Numbered from the stretch's first letter, positions 27,518 to 36,916 are shown. The stretch: DNA of 64,000 nt from Schaalia sp. Marseille-Q2122 (GCF_903645355.1 NZ_CAHJXR010000004.1:248001-312000); one strand, 5' to 3'. Numbers and translations are program-made. The notes: generated by a model from the sequence alone, not told the origin.

Positions 27518-28132
27518 ATGGCGAAGTTGTACTTCCGCTACGGAGCAATGAACTCAGGTAAATCAACTGCTCTGTTGCAAGTTGCCTACAACTACGAAGA
27601 ACGCGGCCAACGCATCCTTTTGGCCAAACCCCGCATCGACACCAAGGGGGACAGGAATATCCTCTCGCGCCTGGGAGTAGCCCGCGAAGTTGACATCCTC
27701 ATTGACGCAGAAGACTCCATCCGCGACTGCGTCGCTCGCGCCAGCGCTGAGGACTTTGAATCCCCCGACAGCCCTCGGCCTGTAGCCGCCATCTTGATTG
27801 ACGAGGCCCAATTCCTCACCCCCCAGCAGGTCGATGACGCCCTACGACTAGCGGTTGAAGAAAATATCCCAGTCCTGGCCTACGGCATTCGCACGGACTT
27901 CAAAACCGTTGCTTTCCCTGGGGCTCGTCGCCTCCTGGAAATCAGTCACTCCCTCGAAGAACTCAAAACCATCTGCCGCTGCGGCCGAAAAGCGATCTTC
28001 AACGGACGACGAATCGGAGACACCTTTGTTTTTGATGGCAACCAGGTGTCTATTGACGGCGTTGACGCCGAGTATGAATCCCTCTGCGGGGCGTGCTACC
28101 TCAAAGAATCCGACGGAGCCCTAGGGGACTAA
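27518..28132 (+). CDS. tdk: Thymidine kinase, type II
   Basis: Tdk phosphorylates thymidine for dTMP salvage. The 204-residue protein has P-loop GAMNSGKSTALLQ, catalytic-glutamate segment ILIDEAQFL, the lasso region YGIRTDFKTVAFPGARRLLE and zinc-binding cysteines CRCGRKA and CGACYLK. ATG 27518 is preceded by AAGGGGAG. It starts 43 bases after imuB and in the same direction, with no terminator in between, so it may be induced along with the SOS genes. The next gene overlaps its 3' end by 40 bases. Confidence 0.95.
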   Translation: MAKLYFRYGAMNSGKSTALLQVAYNYEERGQRILLAKPRIDTKGDRNILSRLGVAREVDILIDAEDSIRDCVARASAEDFESPDSPRPVAAILIDEAQFLTPQQVDDALRLAVEENIPVLAYGIRTDFKTVAFPGARRLLEISHSLEELKTICRCGRKAIFNGRRIGDTFVFDGNQVSIDGVDAEYESLCGACYLKESDGALGD

Positions 28133-31100
28133 CGATCGACGCCACCCGTACTCCCCGCCAGCAGGAACTCCTCGACCTGCTTGCGCGCCTCAGCGACGAG
28201 GACCTCAAAGCACGGGTGGGAACCGTGCAATGGGGCCACGGTCAGCGCGCCTTCCACCAGGGAAAAATCTCCTCATGCGAATGGGACAATGACTCCCTTG
28301 CGGGGCGAATTCGCGCCGACGGCCTCGCCTATAAGGTCAGGCTCAGCGTTCACGATGGGCAGATGCGTTCCCAATGCGCCTGCCTCCTTGAAGGCGATTG
28401 CCAACACAGCGTCGCCCTCGTCCTCTACGCGCGTGAACACACGTACACTCAGGAGACCCGCGCGCTGGCCGACCCTCAGCATTGGCGCGAAGAACTCGAG
28501 CTTCTTCTTGGCGGTAGCGCTGCACCAGGGGATCCCCTCGCCCTGTACATTGAAGTCCGCGCTCCAGGGGAAGAAATCTGGCTCACCCCCATGCGCCCGG
28601 GGCAAACCCGTCGGTGGGTGACGAAACGAGCCAGTTGGACCGACCTGACCTCTACCCAGTGGGCGTCGGTCACCGATGGTCTTAATCCCACCCACGTTGC
28701 GGCCTTTCGTGACGGCTATCGTATGTCACGGCGAGGTCGGCAGTGGTTCTCTCCTGGGGAAGTCAGCCTCTCCTCCATCGGAGAAGACGCCTTCGCTTGG
28801 CTTGTGCGCCTTCACGCAATGGGCGTCACTCTCTTGTGCGACACGCATGACTGGCGTGAGATCACCCTTGACCACAACGGGCCCAGCACCTACTATCATC
28901 TGAGCCGCGGGGCTGAGGGGATTACCCTCACCCCGAAGCTGCGTTCCGCGCCCCCGGGGCATCATGTCGGCTTCCATGACCCTGATACCGGCTTATTCAT
29001 TATGGAAGGCGGATGCCGCTTACGTAGCGAGACCCTCGGTGATGAAGCGACCCATCGTGAACTCCCGATCCTGAGTGTTCCCCACGCCGATGAGGCAGAG
29101 TTTTGGGCCTATCATCTGGAAAACCTCAAGGCGCGATATGAGGTAGAGATCGACACTGATGCCACGGTGGAGACCCCGCGCGTCTGTATGAGCGTCACGA
29201 CCCATAGTCCAGAGCAGATTCGCGTGGCTTGGGGGTTGACCTATATCACCCCGCAGGGGCCGTCGACCGTGCCTTTGCAGGAGGATCTTCTTCGAGATGG
29301 CGTCATTGATCCGCGAGTGCCCCCTGTGATGGAACATGTGTGGCGAGCCCTCAAAGCCAGCGACACTGAGGGGATTGTCAGGCAATCCTCCCTCGCTTCT
29401 CGGCGCTCTGCTCAGCAATGGGACCCCGTCCTGCTGCCAGCATGGCGGGGGCCTGAAATCCTCGACATGTCTGACTCTTTGGCGGAGCATCCCCACATTG
29501 TCTGGCAGATTTCCCCTGAGATTGCTGAGCTTGTCGTCAGCGATATGCCCGTGGAAATATCAGTGGACCTGATTCCAGCTCACGACGGTGACTGGTTTGA
29601 TCTGCAAGCCACCTTGAGCGTGGGTCAGGCCGAGGTTCCCTTCGAGCGCGTACTGCGGGCCGTCGCAGCCGGAGAGGAATACCTGCATGTCAATGGCGAG
29701 TGGGTGCGAATAGAGTCCGAACGAATTGAAGAGCTCAGAGACTTACTGGCTGAAGCCGCACTCTTGCACCCCTCAAACGATGGGAAGGTGCGCCTTCAAC
29801 CTTGGCACGTGAGCCTGTGGGAATCCTTCTGCGCCCTGTCTCACCACGCCTCTTGGCATGAGCAGTGGACGCAACGCCTGCGAGCCCTTCCCGGTCGAGG
29901 AGACATCCCTGCCCTGCCGCTGGTCGACATTGATCCAGAGGTCCTGCGCTCCTACCAGCGTTTAGGCCATGAATGGCTCACCGGTCTTATGCGCTCACAG
30001 ATGGGTGGGATTCTTGCCGACGATATGGGGTTGGGAAAGACCCTGCAGATCCTCGCAGCAATCGCCTCCTACCGGCAGTATGCCCCTGAGGCTCCCACGT
30101 CCATCGATCAGGCCTCCCAGCATGAGACCGTGCTCCCACAGCACGATTCGGACAACGAGGCTCCCGCCGAACCTCGTCCCGCTCCCATCCTGGTTGTCGC
30201 CCCCACATCCGTGGTGGGCATTTGGGAGGCGGAAGCACGCCGCTGGTTCCCTCGCCTGCGTGTCGACGCGGTCACAACAACGCAGAAAAAAGCCCTGCGT
30301 CCCCTCGAGATACTGAGGGAGCGAGCTGACATTATCGTCACCTCCTACGCTGTCGCCCGACTCGACGCCGCCCTATGGGCAGAACACGCCTGGGGTGGCC
30401 TCATTATCGACGAGGCGCAGATGGTGAAAAATCCACGCACTGCCGCACACCGTGCCCTCGCGGACCTGCATGCCCCCTGGCGTATCGCGGTCACGGGTAC
30501 CCCCATTGAAAACTCCCTCACGGACGTGTGGGCCATTTTGCGCCTCACCTGCCCGGGGCTTCTCCCTCGATGGGCGGATTTTAACGAGGGAATGCGCCGC
30601 CCCATCGAACAAGAAGGATCCACCCGCGACCTCAAACGCTTCCACACCCTTGTTTCCCCCTTCATCCTGCGGCGTACCAAGGAAGATGTCGCCGCCGACC
30701 TGCCAGAGCGCAGCGATTTCCTCTACGAAATCCCCCTCAGCGCCGAACACCGCAGCCTCTACGAACGCCACCTCACCCGCGAGCGCGCCCACGTACTTGG
30801 CATCTTGCGTCACGGGCGGGCCCAACGTATCGATATCCTCGCGGCGATGACGCGACTGCGTCAGCTCGCCCTTGACCCCGCCCTCATCGACCGAGAATAC
30901 GCAGATATTGCCTCAGCAAAAACAGACTTCCTTGTCGAACAACTTGAGCAGATCGTGCCAGGTGGGCATCAGGTTCTTGTTTTCAGTCAATTCACCTCCT
31001 ACCTGGCGCGTATTGCTCGGGCCCTCGCCCAGGCGGGGATCTCCTTCGTCCAACTCGACGGTACGACGCGCCACCGTCAGGCGATCATCAACGCCTTCCG

Positions 31101-31425
31101 GGAGGGACAGGCCAGCGTATTCCTCATCTCCCTCAAAGCTGGGGGCACGGGCCTGACGCTGACAGAAGCTGACTATGTCTACGTCATGGATCCCTGGTGG
31201 AATCCCGCCGCAGAAGAACAAGCGATCGATCGCGCCCATCGCATCGGCCAAGACAAGAAGGTGACGGTCTACCGCCTCGTTGCTCAGGGCACCATCGAAC
31301 ACAAGGTTATTGCCCTTCAAGAACGCAAACGAGCCCTGGTTGATGCAGTCATGAATGAGGAGTCCTTCGGGAGCAGCCAGCTCAAGACCGAAGATATTCG
31401 CCTTCTTTTTGACGCAGCCTGGTAA
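28093..31425 (+). CDS. SNF2-family helicase with SWIM zinc finger
   Basis: This 1110-residue SNF2-type DNA-dependent ATPase begins with a SWIM domain whose ligands are CACLLEGDCQHS (about residues 95-107). A long middle region follows, then the helicase core: ILADDMGLGKTLQIL (about 640), DEAQMVKNPRTAAH, VTGTPIENSL and the C-terminal lobe ISLKAGGTGLTLTEADYV and AIDRAHRIGQ. GTG 28093 overlaps tdk by 40 bases and is the only usable start that keeps the whole N-terminus. The family includes HepA/RapA-like proteins whose roles are poorly defined; a DNA repair role is suggested by the SOS context only. Confidence 0.88.
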   Translation: MLPQRIRRSPRGLTIDATRTPRQQELLDLLARLSDEDLKARVGTVQWGHGQRAFHQGKISSCEWDNDSLAGRIRADGLAYKVRLSVHDGQMRSQCACLLEGDCQHSVALVLYAREHTYTQETRALADPQHWREELELLLGGSAAPGDPLALYIEVRAPGEEIWLTPMRPGQTRRWVTKRASWTDLTSTQWASVTDGLNPTHVAAFRDGYRMSRRGRQWFSPGEVSLSSIGEDAFAWLVRLHAMGVTLLCDTHDWREITLDHNGPSTYYHLSRGAEGITLTPKLRSAPPGHHVGFHDPDTGLFIMEGGCRLRSETLGDEATHRELPILSVPHADEAEFWAYHLENLKARYEVEIDTDATVETPRVCMSVTTHSPEQIRVAWGLTYITPQGPSTVPLQEDLLRDGVIDPRVPPVMEHVWRALKASDTEGIVRQSSLASRRSAQQWDPVLLPAWRGPEILDMSDSLAEHPHIVWQISPEIAELVVSDMPVEISVDLIPAHDGDWFDLQATLSVGQAEVPFERVLRAVAAGEEYLHVNGEWVRIESERIEELRDLLAEAALLHPSNDGKVRLQPWHVSLWESFCALSHHASWHEQWTQRLRALPGRGDIPALPLVDIDPEVLRSYQRLGHEWLTGLMRSQMGGILADDMGLGKTLQILAAIASYRQYAPEAPTSIDQASQHETVLPQHDSDNEAPAEPRPAPILVVAPTSVVGIWEAEARRWFPRLRVDAVTTTQKKALRPLEILRERADIIVTSYAVARLDAALWAEHAWGGLIIDEAQMVKNPRTAAHRALADLHAPWRIAVTGTPIENSLTDVWAILRLTCPGLLPRWADFNEGMRRPIEQEGSTRDLKRFHTLVSPFILRRTKEDVAADLPERSDFLYEIPLSAEHRSLYERHLTRERAHVLGILRHGRAQRIDILAAMTRLRQLALDPALIDREYADIASAKTDFLVEQLEQIVPGGHQVLVFSQFTSYLARIARALAQAGISFVQLDGTTRHRQAIINAFREGQASVFLISLKAGGTGLTLTEADYVYVMDPWWNPAAEEQAIDRAHRIGQDKKVTVYRLVAQGTIEHKVIALQERKRALVDAVMNEESFGSSQLKTEDIRLLFDAAW

Positions 31426-31473
31426 GAGCGCCTCCTACACGAGGCCGACAGCGCCCCCCCTTTGTGCATCCCC

Positions 31474-32517
31474 TTAGTCGTGCGCTGTGGGGACAAGGGC
31501 CACCTTCAACCCTAAGCGCTCGCGGACCGCGCCTACGGCCTCGTCAAGCTGGTTCAGAGGGAAGGTGTGGGTTAGGAGGGGAGAAAGATCGATCTGCCCC
31601 TCGGCGATCATCTGGACAGCCTGGCGATGATCCTCAAAACGGGCATTCGCACTGCCCACAAGGCTGATCTCACGATAGTGAATGAGGTTAGGGTCGATGC
31701 TGGAGAGGATTCCCTTGGGAAAACCCGCAAAGAAATTGATCGCCCCACCCGAGCGCACGCACTCTATCGAGACGGCGATACTCTCTGACGCACCCACCGC
31801 CAAAATTACAAGGTCCACACCCTGCCCGCCAGTTTCCTCCAGCACGAAGTCCCTCAAAGCCTCGCCGCTGAGTTCCGTCGTCACCGCAGCGCCCATCGCG
31901 CGGGCTGGAGCGAGGCGCCCGGGCCGTCCACAGGCGATCACCCGCGCACCCGCATGAGCGGCCAAGGCGCAGTGCATTAAACCAATCGGGCCAGTCCCAA
32001 TCACCAGCACCGTCATTCCTGACTCCACAGGCGTGCGGCGCAGCCCATTCAAACAGCAGCTCAAAGGCTCAGCCAAAGCCAAAAGAGGAGCAGGAACCTC
32101 TTGAGGAGGTGCCACCACACACCCATGCGTCATGGCGTCAGCTGGAATACGCACATACTCTGCTAAGCCGCCATCAAACTCATAACCAAACAAACGCAGC
32201 GAGTCGCACATATTCTCCTGGCCTCGCTGGCAGGGCGGACACTGCCCGCACACAACAGCGGGGGAGATCGACACCTGCTCGCCAACACTCCATCCCTGCA
32301 CCGTGGCGCCGACCTCGACAATACGGCCAGCAAACTCATGCCCGAGGATGACCCCCGGACGAACGCCCGCAGTCTTCGTCCCATCCATCAAGCGCAGATC
32401 GGTGCCACAAATCGTGTTGGCTTCCACAGCAATCAATAGCTCGTCGGCATCAATGGTAGGGCGGGGGACAGACTCCAAGCTCAGGTGACCAGGCTTATGA
32501 AGGACAGCGGCGTTCAT
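31474..32517 (-). CDS. Zinc-dependent alcohol/polyol dehydrogenase (MDR)
   Basis: This 347-residue medium-chain dehydrogenase/reductase is of the sorbitol/threonine dehydrogenase type. It has catalytic-zinc residues in ICGTDLR and GHEFAGRIVEVG, the structural-zinc cysteines CGQCPPCQRGQENMC and a nucleotide-binding VLVIGTGPIGLMHCALA. The substrate is unknown. Two successive ATG codons (32520 and 32517) follow AAAAGG; the second has the better spacing. It is divergent from dnaE2, and its start is 55 bases from the dnaE2 LexA box, so incidental LexA effects are possible. Confidence 0.9.
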   Translation of the reverse strand: MNAAVLHKPGHLSLESVPRPTIDADELLIAVEANTICGTDLRLMDGTKTAGVRPGVILGHEFAGRIVEVGATVQGWSVGEQVSISPAVVCGQCPPCQRGQENMCDSLRLFGYEFDGGLAEYVRIPADAMTHGCVVAPPQEVPAPLLALAEPLSCCLNGLRRTPVESGMTVLVIGTGPIGLMHCALAAHAGARVIACGRPGRLAPARAMGAAVTTELSGEALRDFVLEETGGQGVDLVILAVGASESIAVSIECVRSGGAINFFAGFPKGILSSIDPNLIHYREISLVGSANARFEDHRQAVQMIAEGQIDLSPLLTHTFPLNQLDEAVGAVRERLGLKVALVPTAHD

Positions 32518-32572
32518 CATCCTTTTAGCCTAGTGATTCTCCACAATTCAGGAAAGTGGAGACAAAACGCCA

Positions 32573-32592
32573 TCGAACATGTGTTCTATAAT
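32573..32592 (+). promoter_or_regulatory. LexA box overlapping the dnaE2 -10 element
   Basis: TCGAACATGTGTTCTA (32573-32588) matches the actinobacterial SOS box with the GAAC-N4-GTTC core intact. It overlaps a perfect -10 hexamer TATAAT (32587-32592). The dnaE2 ATG at 32599 is six bases beyond the hexamer, so the transcript probably begins at the start codon, and LexA binding would block the promoter directly. Confidence 0.92.
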
Positions 32593-32598
32593 GAGGGG

Positions 32599-35500
32599 AT
32601 GGGTCCCGTCGCCTACGCCGAACTCCACGCGCATTCCGCCTTCACCTTCCTCGAGGGTGCCTCCCAGCCTCACGAGCTCGTCGCAGCTGCACGTGAGCTT
32701 AGGCTTGAAGCGCTCGCGGTCCTTGACGTTGACGGCATGTATTCGGCCATTCAAGGCGCGACGGCGGCGCGCCTCCATGGTCTGCCCTATGTGCACGGCG
32801 CAGAACTCACCCTTGACCCCGCCTTCTTTGCCGGGAAGGAACTCAAAGAGGCCCTCTCCCCAGGCTGGGGGCTAGCGGTCGGCGCAGATGATCCCGGTAT
32901 CCGCTTGCCCATCCTTGCCAAAACCCCTGCGGGCTACACGCGGCTATGCCGCGCGATGAGTGCCTACACCCTGGCACACCCCGGACAGCGTTTCGCCCTC
33001 CACGACCTAGTGACCCTGGCCGAGCACGCCGGTGGGCAGTGGGCGGTACTCACAGGCGGCGCACGAGGGCCCCTTCGCCGGGCCTTGCGTAGTGACGGCA
33101 TCCCCGGCGCTCGTAGCGTGCTCACAGAACTTCGCGAACTTTTCGGGCAGGAGAACGTTCTCGTTGAAAGTGCGCTCACTCCAACGGACCCACCTGAACT
33201 GGCAGATGCTCTCGCAGAACTTGCCCAATGGGCCAAGCTGCCACTGGTCGCAAGCGGAGCTGTGCGTAGCGCCACTCCCGCAGGGCAACACCTCGCAGAC
33301 GTGCTGACCGCAACGCGCCTGCGTGCATCATTGACGCAGGTAGAAGCACACCTACCGGCCCAGGGCTCCTTCTTGCGCAGCGGCGAAGAAATGCTTGCCA
33401 TACACGCTCGCCACCCACAGGCGGTAGGAGCCGCAGCCGAATACGGGCAAGAGTACGCCTTCGACCTGCGTCTCATCGCCCCCGAACTGCCTCACACGCG
33501 CGTCCCCGAGGGACACACTGACGCCAGCTGGCTTCGGGAACTCACTTACCGGGGAGCGCAAGAGCGCTACGGCAGTCGCGAGGAGCACCCGCGAGCCTGG
33601 AGAACCATCGATCATGAGCTCGAAGTCATCGAGGCGCTCACCTTCCCCGGGTACTTCCTCATCGTCAAGGAAATCGTCGACTTTTGCGCCCAGCAGGGCA
33701 TCTACTGCCAGGGTCGAGGCTCCGCAGCAAACTCCGCCGTGTGCTACGCCCTGGGGATTACCGCCGTCGACGCTGTTCGCCACCAACTCCTCTTCGAACG
33801 CTTCCTCTCCACAGGACGCTCAGGCCCGCCCGATATTGACATCGACATTGAATCCGAGCGGCGTGAAGAAGTGATCCAGCATGTCTACGCCCGCTACGGA
33901 CGCGAATGTGCTGCTCAGGTGGCCACGGTCATCAGCTACCGGGTGCGTTCTGCCACCTACGATGCAGCTAAAGCGTTGGGATTTCCTGAGGAGATTTCTC
34001 GCGCATGGTCCAAAAATCGCCACCGCTGGGAGGAAGAAGAAACCGAACACCCACAGGAGGCACGCCGGAAAAACCCTCGCGAACAAACAACCCAGGAATG
34101 TGACGCTGCTTTGGCCGCAAAGGGCGCGGCCCTGTCGATTTCTCAGCTACCAGCGCAGGTGCGCGCTGTCGCCGAGGCTCTCAAGCGCCTCCCTCGTCAT
34201 ATGGGTATTCACACCGGTGGAATGGTGCTGACGAAAACCCCGGTCTCAGAAGTGTGCCCAATCTCCTGGGCTGCCACCCCCGATCGTAGCGTCCTACAGT
34301 GGGATAAGGATGATTGCGCGGATGCGGGCCTGGTGAAGTTTGATCTGCTGGGATTGGGAATGCTCAGCGCTCTGCGGCGAGGCTTCACGTGGATTGAGGC
34401 CTCAGGCGTGCGAGCCGACGATGGGACGCCCTACTCGTTACACAATCTGCCCCAAGAAGACTCCCGCATCTATGATCTGCTGTGCGCGGCAGACACTGTA
34501 GGGGTGTTTCAAGTGGAGTCGCGGGCGCAGATGAATACCCTTCCTCGTCTGCGGCCTCGCTGCTTCTACGACATCGTCATCGAAGTCGCGCTGATCCGCC
34601 CTGGCCCCATCCAAGGGCAGGCCGTCAACCCGTATCTGCGGCGGCGCCGGGGCGAAGAACCCGTCACCTACCTCCATGAGGCGCTCAAACCCGCTCTTGA
34701 AAAAACCATGGGGGTGGCGATTTTTCAAGAGCAGCTCATGCAGATTGCCATGGATGCTGCGGGTTTTACGCCCGCTCAAGCTGATGAGTTACGTCGGGCG
34801 ATGGGCTCGAAGCGCTCACCGGAGCGCATGGCAGCCCTGTACCCCCTCCTCGTTGAGGGGATGGCTGCGCGTGGTATTGGCCAAGAAGTTGCCGACCAGG
34901 TGTATCGGCATTTGCAGGGGTTTGCCGAGTTTGGTTTTCCTGAGTCACATGCCTTCTCTTTTGCTCACCTGGTGTATGCCTCCTCCTGGATGAAGGTCTA
35001 CTATCCGGAGGTCTTCTATGCGGCCCTTCTCGCTTCGCAGCCGATGGGCTTTTATTCACCGGCCTCCCTCATCCATGACGCGCGCCGTCACGGAGTGCGC
35101 GTGGGGCGCCCTGATGTGAATCTTTCGCAAGTGAAATCGCATCCGCGTGCGTGTGCGCAGGCCTCCGAGGGGCAGGGGAGGCACTGGAGGAAAGGTGTGA
35201 GGGTGTCGCCCCGTTGGGAATTGCGGCTGGGGTTGGACAGTATTTCCGGGCTTGGCGAGGCCGCCCGACGTATTGTTGAGGCCCGCGTAGAGCACCCTTT
35301 TGTTGATAGTGCCGATGTGGCGCGAAGGGCGCGCTTAAGTAGTCGTGAAATGGATCTACTGGCTCAAGCCGGTGCATTGCAGAGTATGGGGATTGACCGG
35401 CGTGCGGGTATGTGGGAGGCAGCTCAGGTTGGGGTTGAACGGGAAGAGCAGCCATTCCTACCGGGTTTGGAATTAATCGTCAGTGCTCCAGAATTTGAAG

Positions 35501-35916
35501 TAATGGGTGGGGCTGAAATTTCCGTCGCTGACTATGAAAGTATGCGCATGACTCCGGAAAGTCACCCAATTGAGCATATTCGGCGAACTTTAAATTCGCG
35601 GGGGGTCATGAGTGCCGATCGCATCTGCGCCCAACTCAAAGGGCAAATCATCAGCGTCGCTGGATTGGTTACCCACAGGCAGGCGCCTGCAACAGGCAAG
35701 GGGATTGTTTTTCTCTCCCTCGAGGATGAAAGTGGACTGGTTAACATCACATGCAGTGCTGGCATGTGGAAGCGTTTCTCCGTTGTTGGCCGGGAGAGTT
35801 CGGCTCTCCTCGTTCGAGGCATGGTGGAGGAAGGTCACGGTGCGGTGAGTATCCTGGCGCACTATATGGAACCAATAGCGGGACGAAAGATGGTTCGCTC
35901 TCGTGATTTTCGCTAA
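32599..35916 (+). CDS. dnaE2: Error-prone DNA polymerase DnaE2 (ImuC)
   Basis: DnaE2 is the C-family polymerase that performs SOS translesion synthesis with ImuA' and ImuB. The 1105-residue protein begins with a PHP domain (YAELHAHSAFTFLEGAS). The polymerase palm follows with CQGRGSAANSAVCYALGI and the catalytic aspartates in PPDIDIDIES. Later come a helix-hairpin-helix region (SISGLGEAARRIVEAR) and an OB-fold, ending in the family terminus SRDFR. The ATG at 32599 has GAGGGG directly before it but also sits six bases after TATAAT, fitting leaderless expression. It is separated from imuA'-imuB by about 5 kb, but both have LexA boxes. Confidence 0.95.
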   Translation: MGPVAYAELHAHSAFTFLEGASQPHELVAAARELRLEALAVLDVDGMYSAIQGATAARLHGLPYVHGAELTLDPAFFAGKELKEALSPGWGLAVGADDPGIRLPILAKTPAGYTRLCRAMSAYTLAHPGQRFALHDLVTLAEHAGGQWAVLTGGARGPLRRALRSDGIPGARSVLTELRELFGQENVLVESALTPTDPPELADALAELAQWAKLPLVASGAVRSATPAGQHLADVLTATRLRASLTQVEAHLPAQGSFLRSGEEMLAIHARHPQAVGAAAEYGQEYAFDLRLIAPELPHTRVPEGHTDASWLRELTYRGAQERYGSREEHPRAWRTIDHELEVIEALTFPGYFLIVKEIVDFCAQQGIYCQGRGSAANSAVCYALGITAVDAVRHQLLFERFLSTGRSGPPDIDIDIESERREEVIQHVYARYGRECAAQVATVISYRVRSATYDAAKALGFPEEISRAWSKNRHRWEEEETEHPQEARRKNPREQTTQECDAALAAKGAALSISQLPAQVRAVAEALKRLPRHMGIHTGGMVLTKTPVSEVCPISWAATPDRSVLQWDKDDCADAGLVKFDLLGLGMLSALRRGFTWIEASGVRADDGTPYSLHNLPQEDSRIYDLLCAADTVGVFQVESRAQMNTLPRLRPRCFYDIVIEVALIRPGPIQGQAVNPYLRRRRGEEPVTYLHEALKPALEKTMGVAIFQEQLMQIAMDAAGFTPAQADELRRAMGSKRSPERMAALYPLLVEGMAARGIGQEVADQVYRHLQGFAEFGFPESHAFSFAHLVYASSWMKVYYPEVFYAALLASQPMGFYSPASLIHDARRHGVRVGRPDVNLSQVKSHPRACAQASEGQGRHWRKGVRVSPRWELRLGLDSISGLGEAARRIVEARVEHPFVDSADVARRARLSSREMDLLAQAGALQSMGIDRRAGMWEAAQVGVEREEQPFLPGLELIVSAPEFEVMGGAEISVADYESMRMTPESHPIEHIRRTLNSRGVMSADRICAQLKGQIISVAGLVTHRQAPATGKGIVFLSLEDESGLVNITCSAGMWKRFSVVGRESSALLVRGMVEEGHGAVSILAHYMEPIAGRKMVRSRDFR

Positions 35917-35948
35917 GTAGGCCTTAGGGTGGGGAGTGAGGGGGGAAG

Positions 35949-35980
35949 AGTATGCCACACTATTAGCCTGTAGGCATACT
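35949..35980. promoter_or_regulatory. Inverted repeat, candidate MarR operator
   Basis: AGTATGCC (35949-35956) and GGCATACT (35973-35980) are exact inverse copies with centres 24 bases apart. They lie 57 bases upstream of the MarR-family gene and cover its probable promoter. Autorepression is the likely role, by analogy with other MarR genes. Confidence 0.6.
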
Positions 35981-36036
35981 TTCTCTTATCTGAGCTGAAT
36001 GTGTCTGCAGAACTGACCATGAAATCTGGGGGAACT

Positions 36037-36519
36037 ATGACTGAAGGACAACGAAAAAATCCGATCAATGAGTTTGACAACCAGCGCTCCAAGGCCTGGC
36101 GAGTATTTTTTGAGGCGTCGGGTCGCCTGCAAGGCATCCTTGAAGCGCGTTTGAAGAAGTCGTATAACGTCAGTCTGCCTGACTACAACATTCTTCTGGC
36201 GCTGTGGGAAGCCGAGCTTCACACTCTGCGTATGGGGGAGATTGCCGAGAAGGTTGTCTACTCGCCCTCTCGAGTGACCTACCTGGTGAACAATCTCGTG
36301 AAGGATGGGCTCGTTGAGCGAGTGCCGGCAGCAAATGATGGCCGCGGCTATGACGCAGTCTTGACCGAAAAAGGTGTCACCACCGTTCTGAAGGTGACTG
36401 AATTGCATCAGCAGACCGTGCGTGAGTACCTGCTTGACGGGATGACTGAGGAAGACATCGATCAGATTGTTCGTGTTTTCCTGGCTGTTGAACGCCGACT
36501 CAAGAAGAGCGCTGTCTGA
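36037..36519 (+). CDS. MarR-family transcriptional regulator
   Basis: This 160-residue winged-helix regulator has a DNA-binding region with RMGEIAEKVVYSPSRVTYLVNNLVKDGLVERVP (recognition helix within SPSRVTYLVNNL) and the wing segment AANDGRGYDAVLTEKG. Flanking helices at both ends form the dimer interface expected for MarR. ATG 36037 is chosen because GGGGGA lies just upstream; earlier in-frame starts at 36001 and 36019 lack this. Its targets are unknown. It stands alone after dnaE2. Confidence 0.9.
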   Translation: MTEGQRKNPINEFDNQRSKAWRVFFEASGRLQGILEARLKKSYNVSLPDYNILLALWEAELHTLRMGEIAEKVVYSPSRVTYLVNNLVKDGLVERVPAANDGRGYDAVLTEKGVTTVLKVTELHQQTVREYLLDGMTEEDIDQIVRVFLAVERRLKKSAV

Positions 36520-36758
36520 CGGACTGTGACTTCGTCACGAGTTCTCAGTTGCAACTCTCTTAGCGTTCCGACGTGACTGACGCCACTGGAGTACTTGGCG
36601 GCTAAAAAAGCGTCGGAGTGGGGGTTTATCCCAAAGAAAACGCTCAAACCTGCGGAAAAATCGAAGAACACAGCCGATTTGGCGAAGGTGGCCCCAAACG
36701 TGCTAATCTCTTACTCGCACACGGGGTCAGGCCTTGTGACTGACTCGTGAAGTCACCT

Positions 36759-36848
36759 GCGCGGGTGGCGGAATAGGCAGACGCGCTAGCTTGAGGTGCT
36801 AGTCCTCATTATTCGAGGGTGGGGGTTCAAGTCCCCCTCCGCGCACCA
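36759..36848 (+). tRNA. tRNA-Leu (anticodon GAG), CCA encoded
   Basis: The acceptor stem GCGCGGG at 36759-36765 pairs with TCCGCGC near the 3' end, with one G-T pair. The anticodon stem-loop is CTAGC TTGAGGT GCTAG, with anticodon GAG at 36793-36795. A class II variable arm (CCTC...GAGG) and a T-arm with GGGGG TTCAAGT CCCCC follow, and the CCA end is encoded at 36846-36848. The sequence TTGGCG...TAATCT (36679-36709) upstream could be its promoter. The remaining bases between the MarR gene and the tRNA (36520-36758) hold only a small dyad, GTGAC-TTC-GTCAC. Confidence 0.96.
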
Positions 36849-36880
36849 AACTGAAGTAGGTGGGAAACCACCAGTCAGTT

Positions 36881-36916
36881 ACGGCGACATGGTTTCGACC
36901 ATGTCGCCGTTTTCTT
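36881..36916 (+). terminator. Rho-independent terminator of tRNA-Leu
   Basis: ACGGCGACATGGT (36881-36893) pairs perfectly with ACCATGTCGCCGT (36898-36910) around a TTCG tetraloop and is followed by TTTCTTC. It lies 33 bases after the tRNA. Confidence 0.92.
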
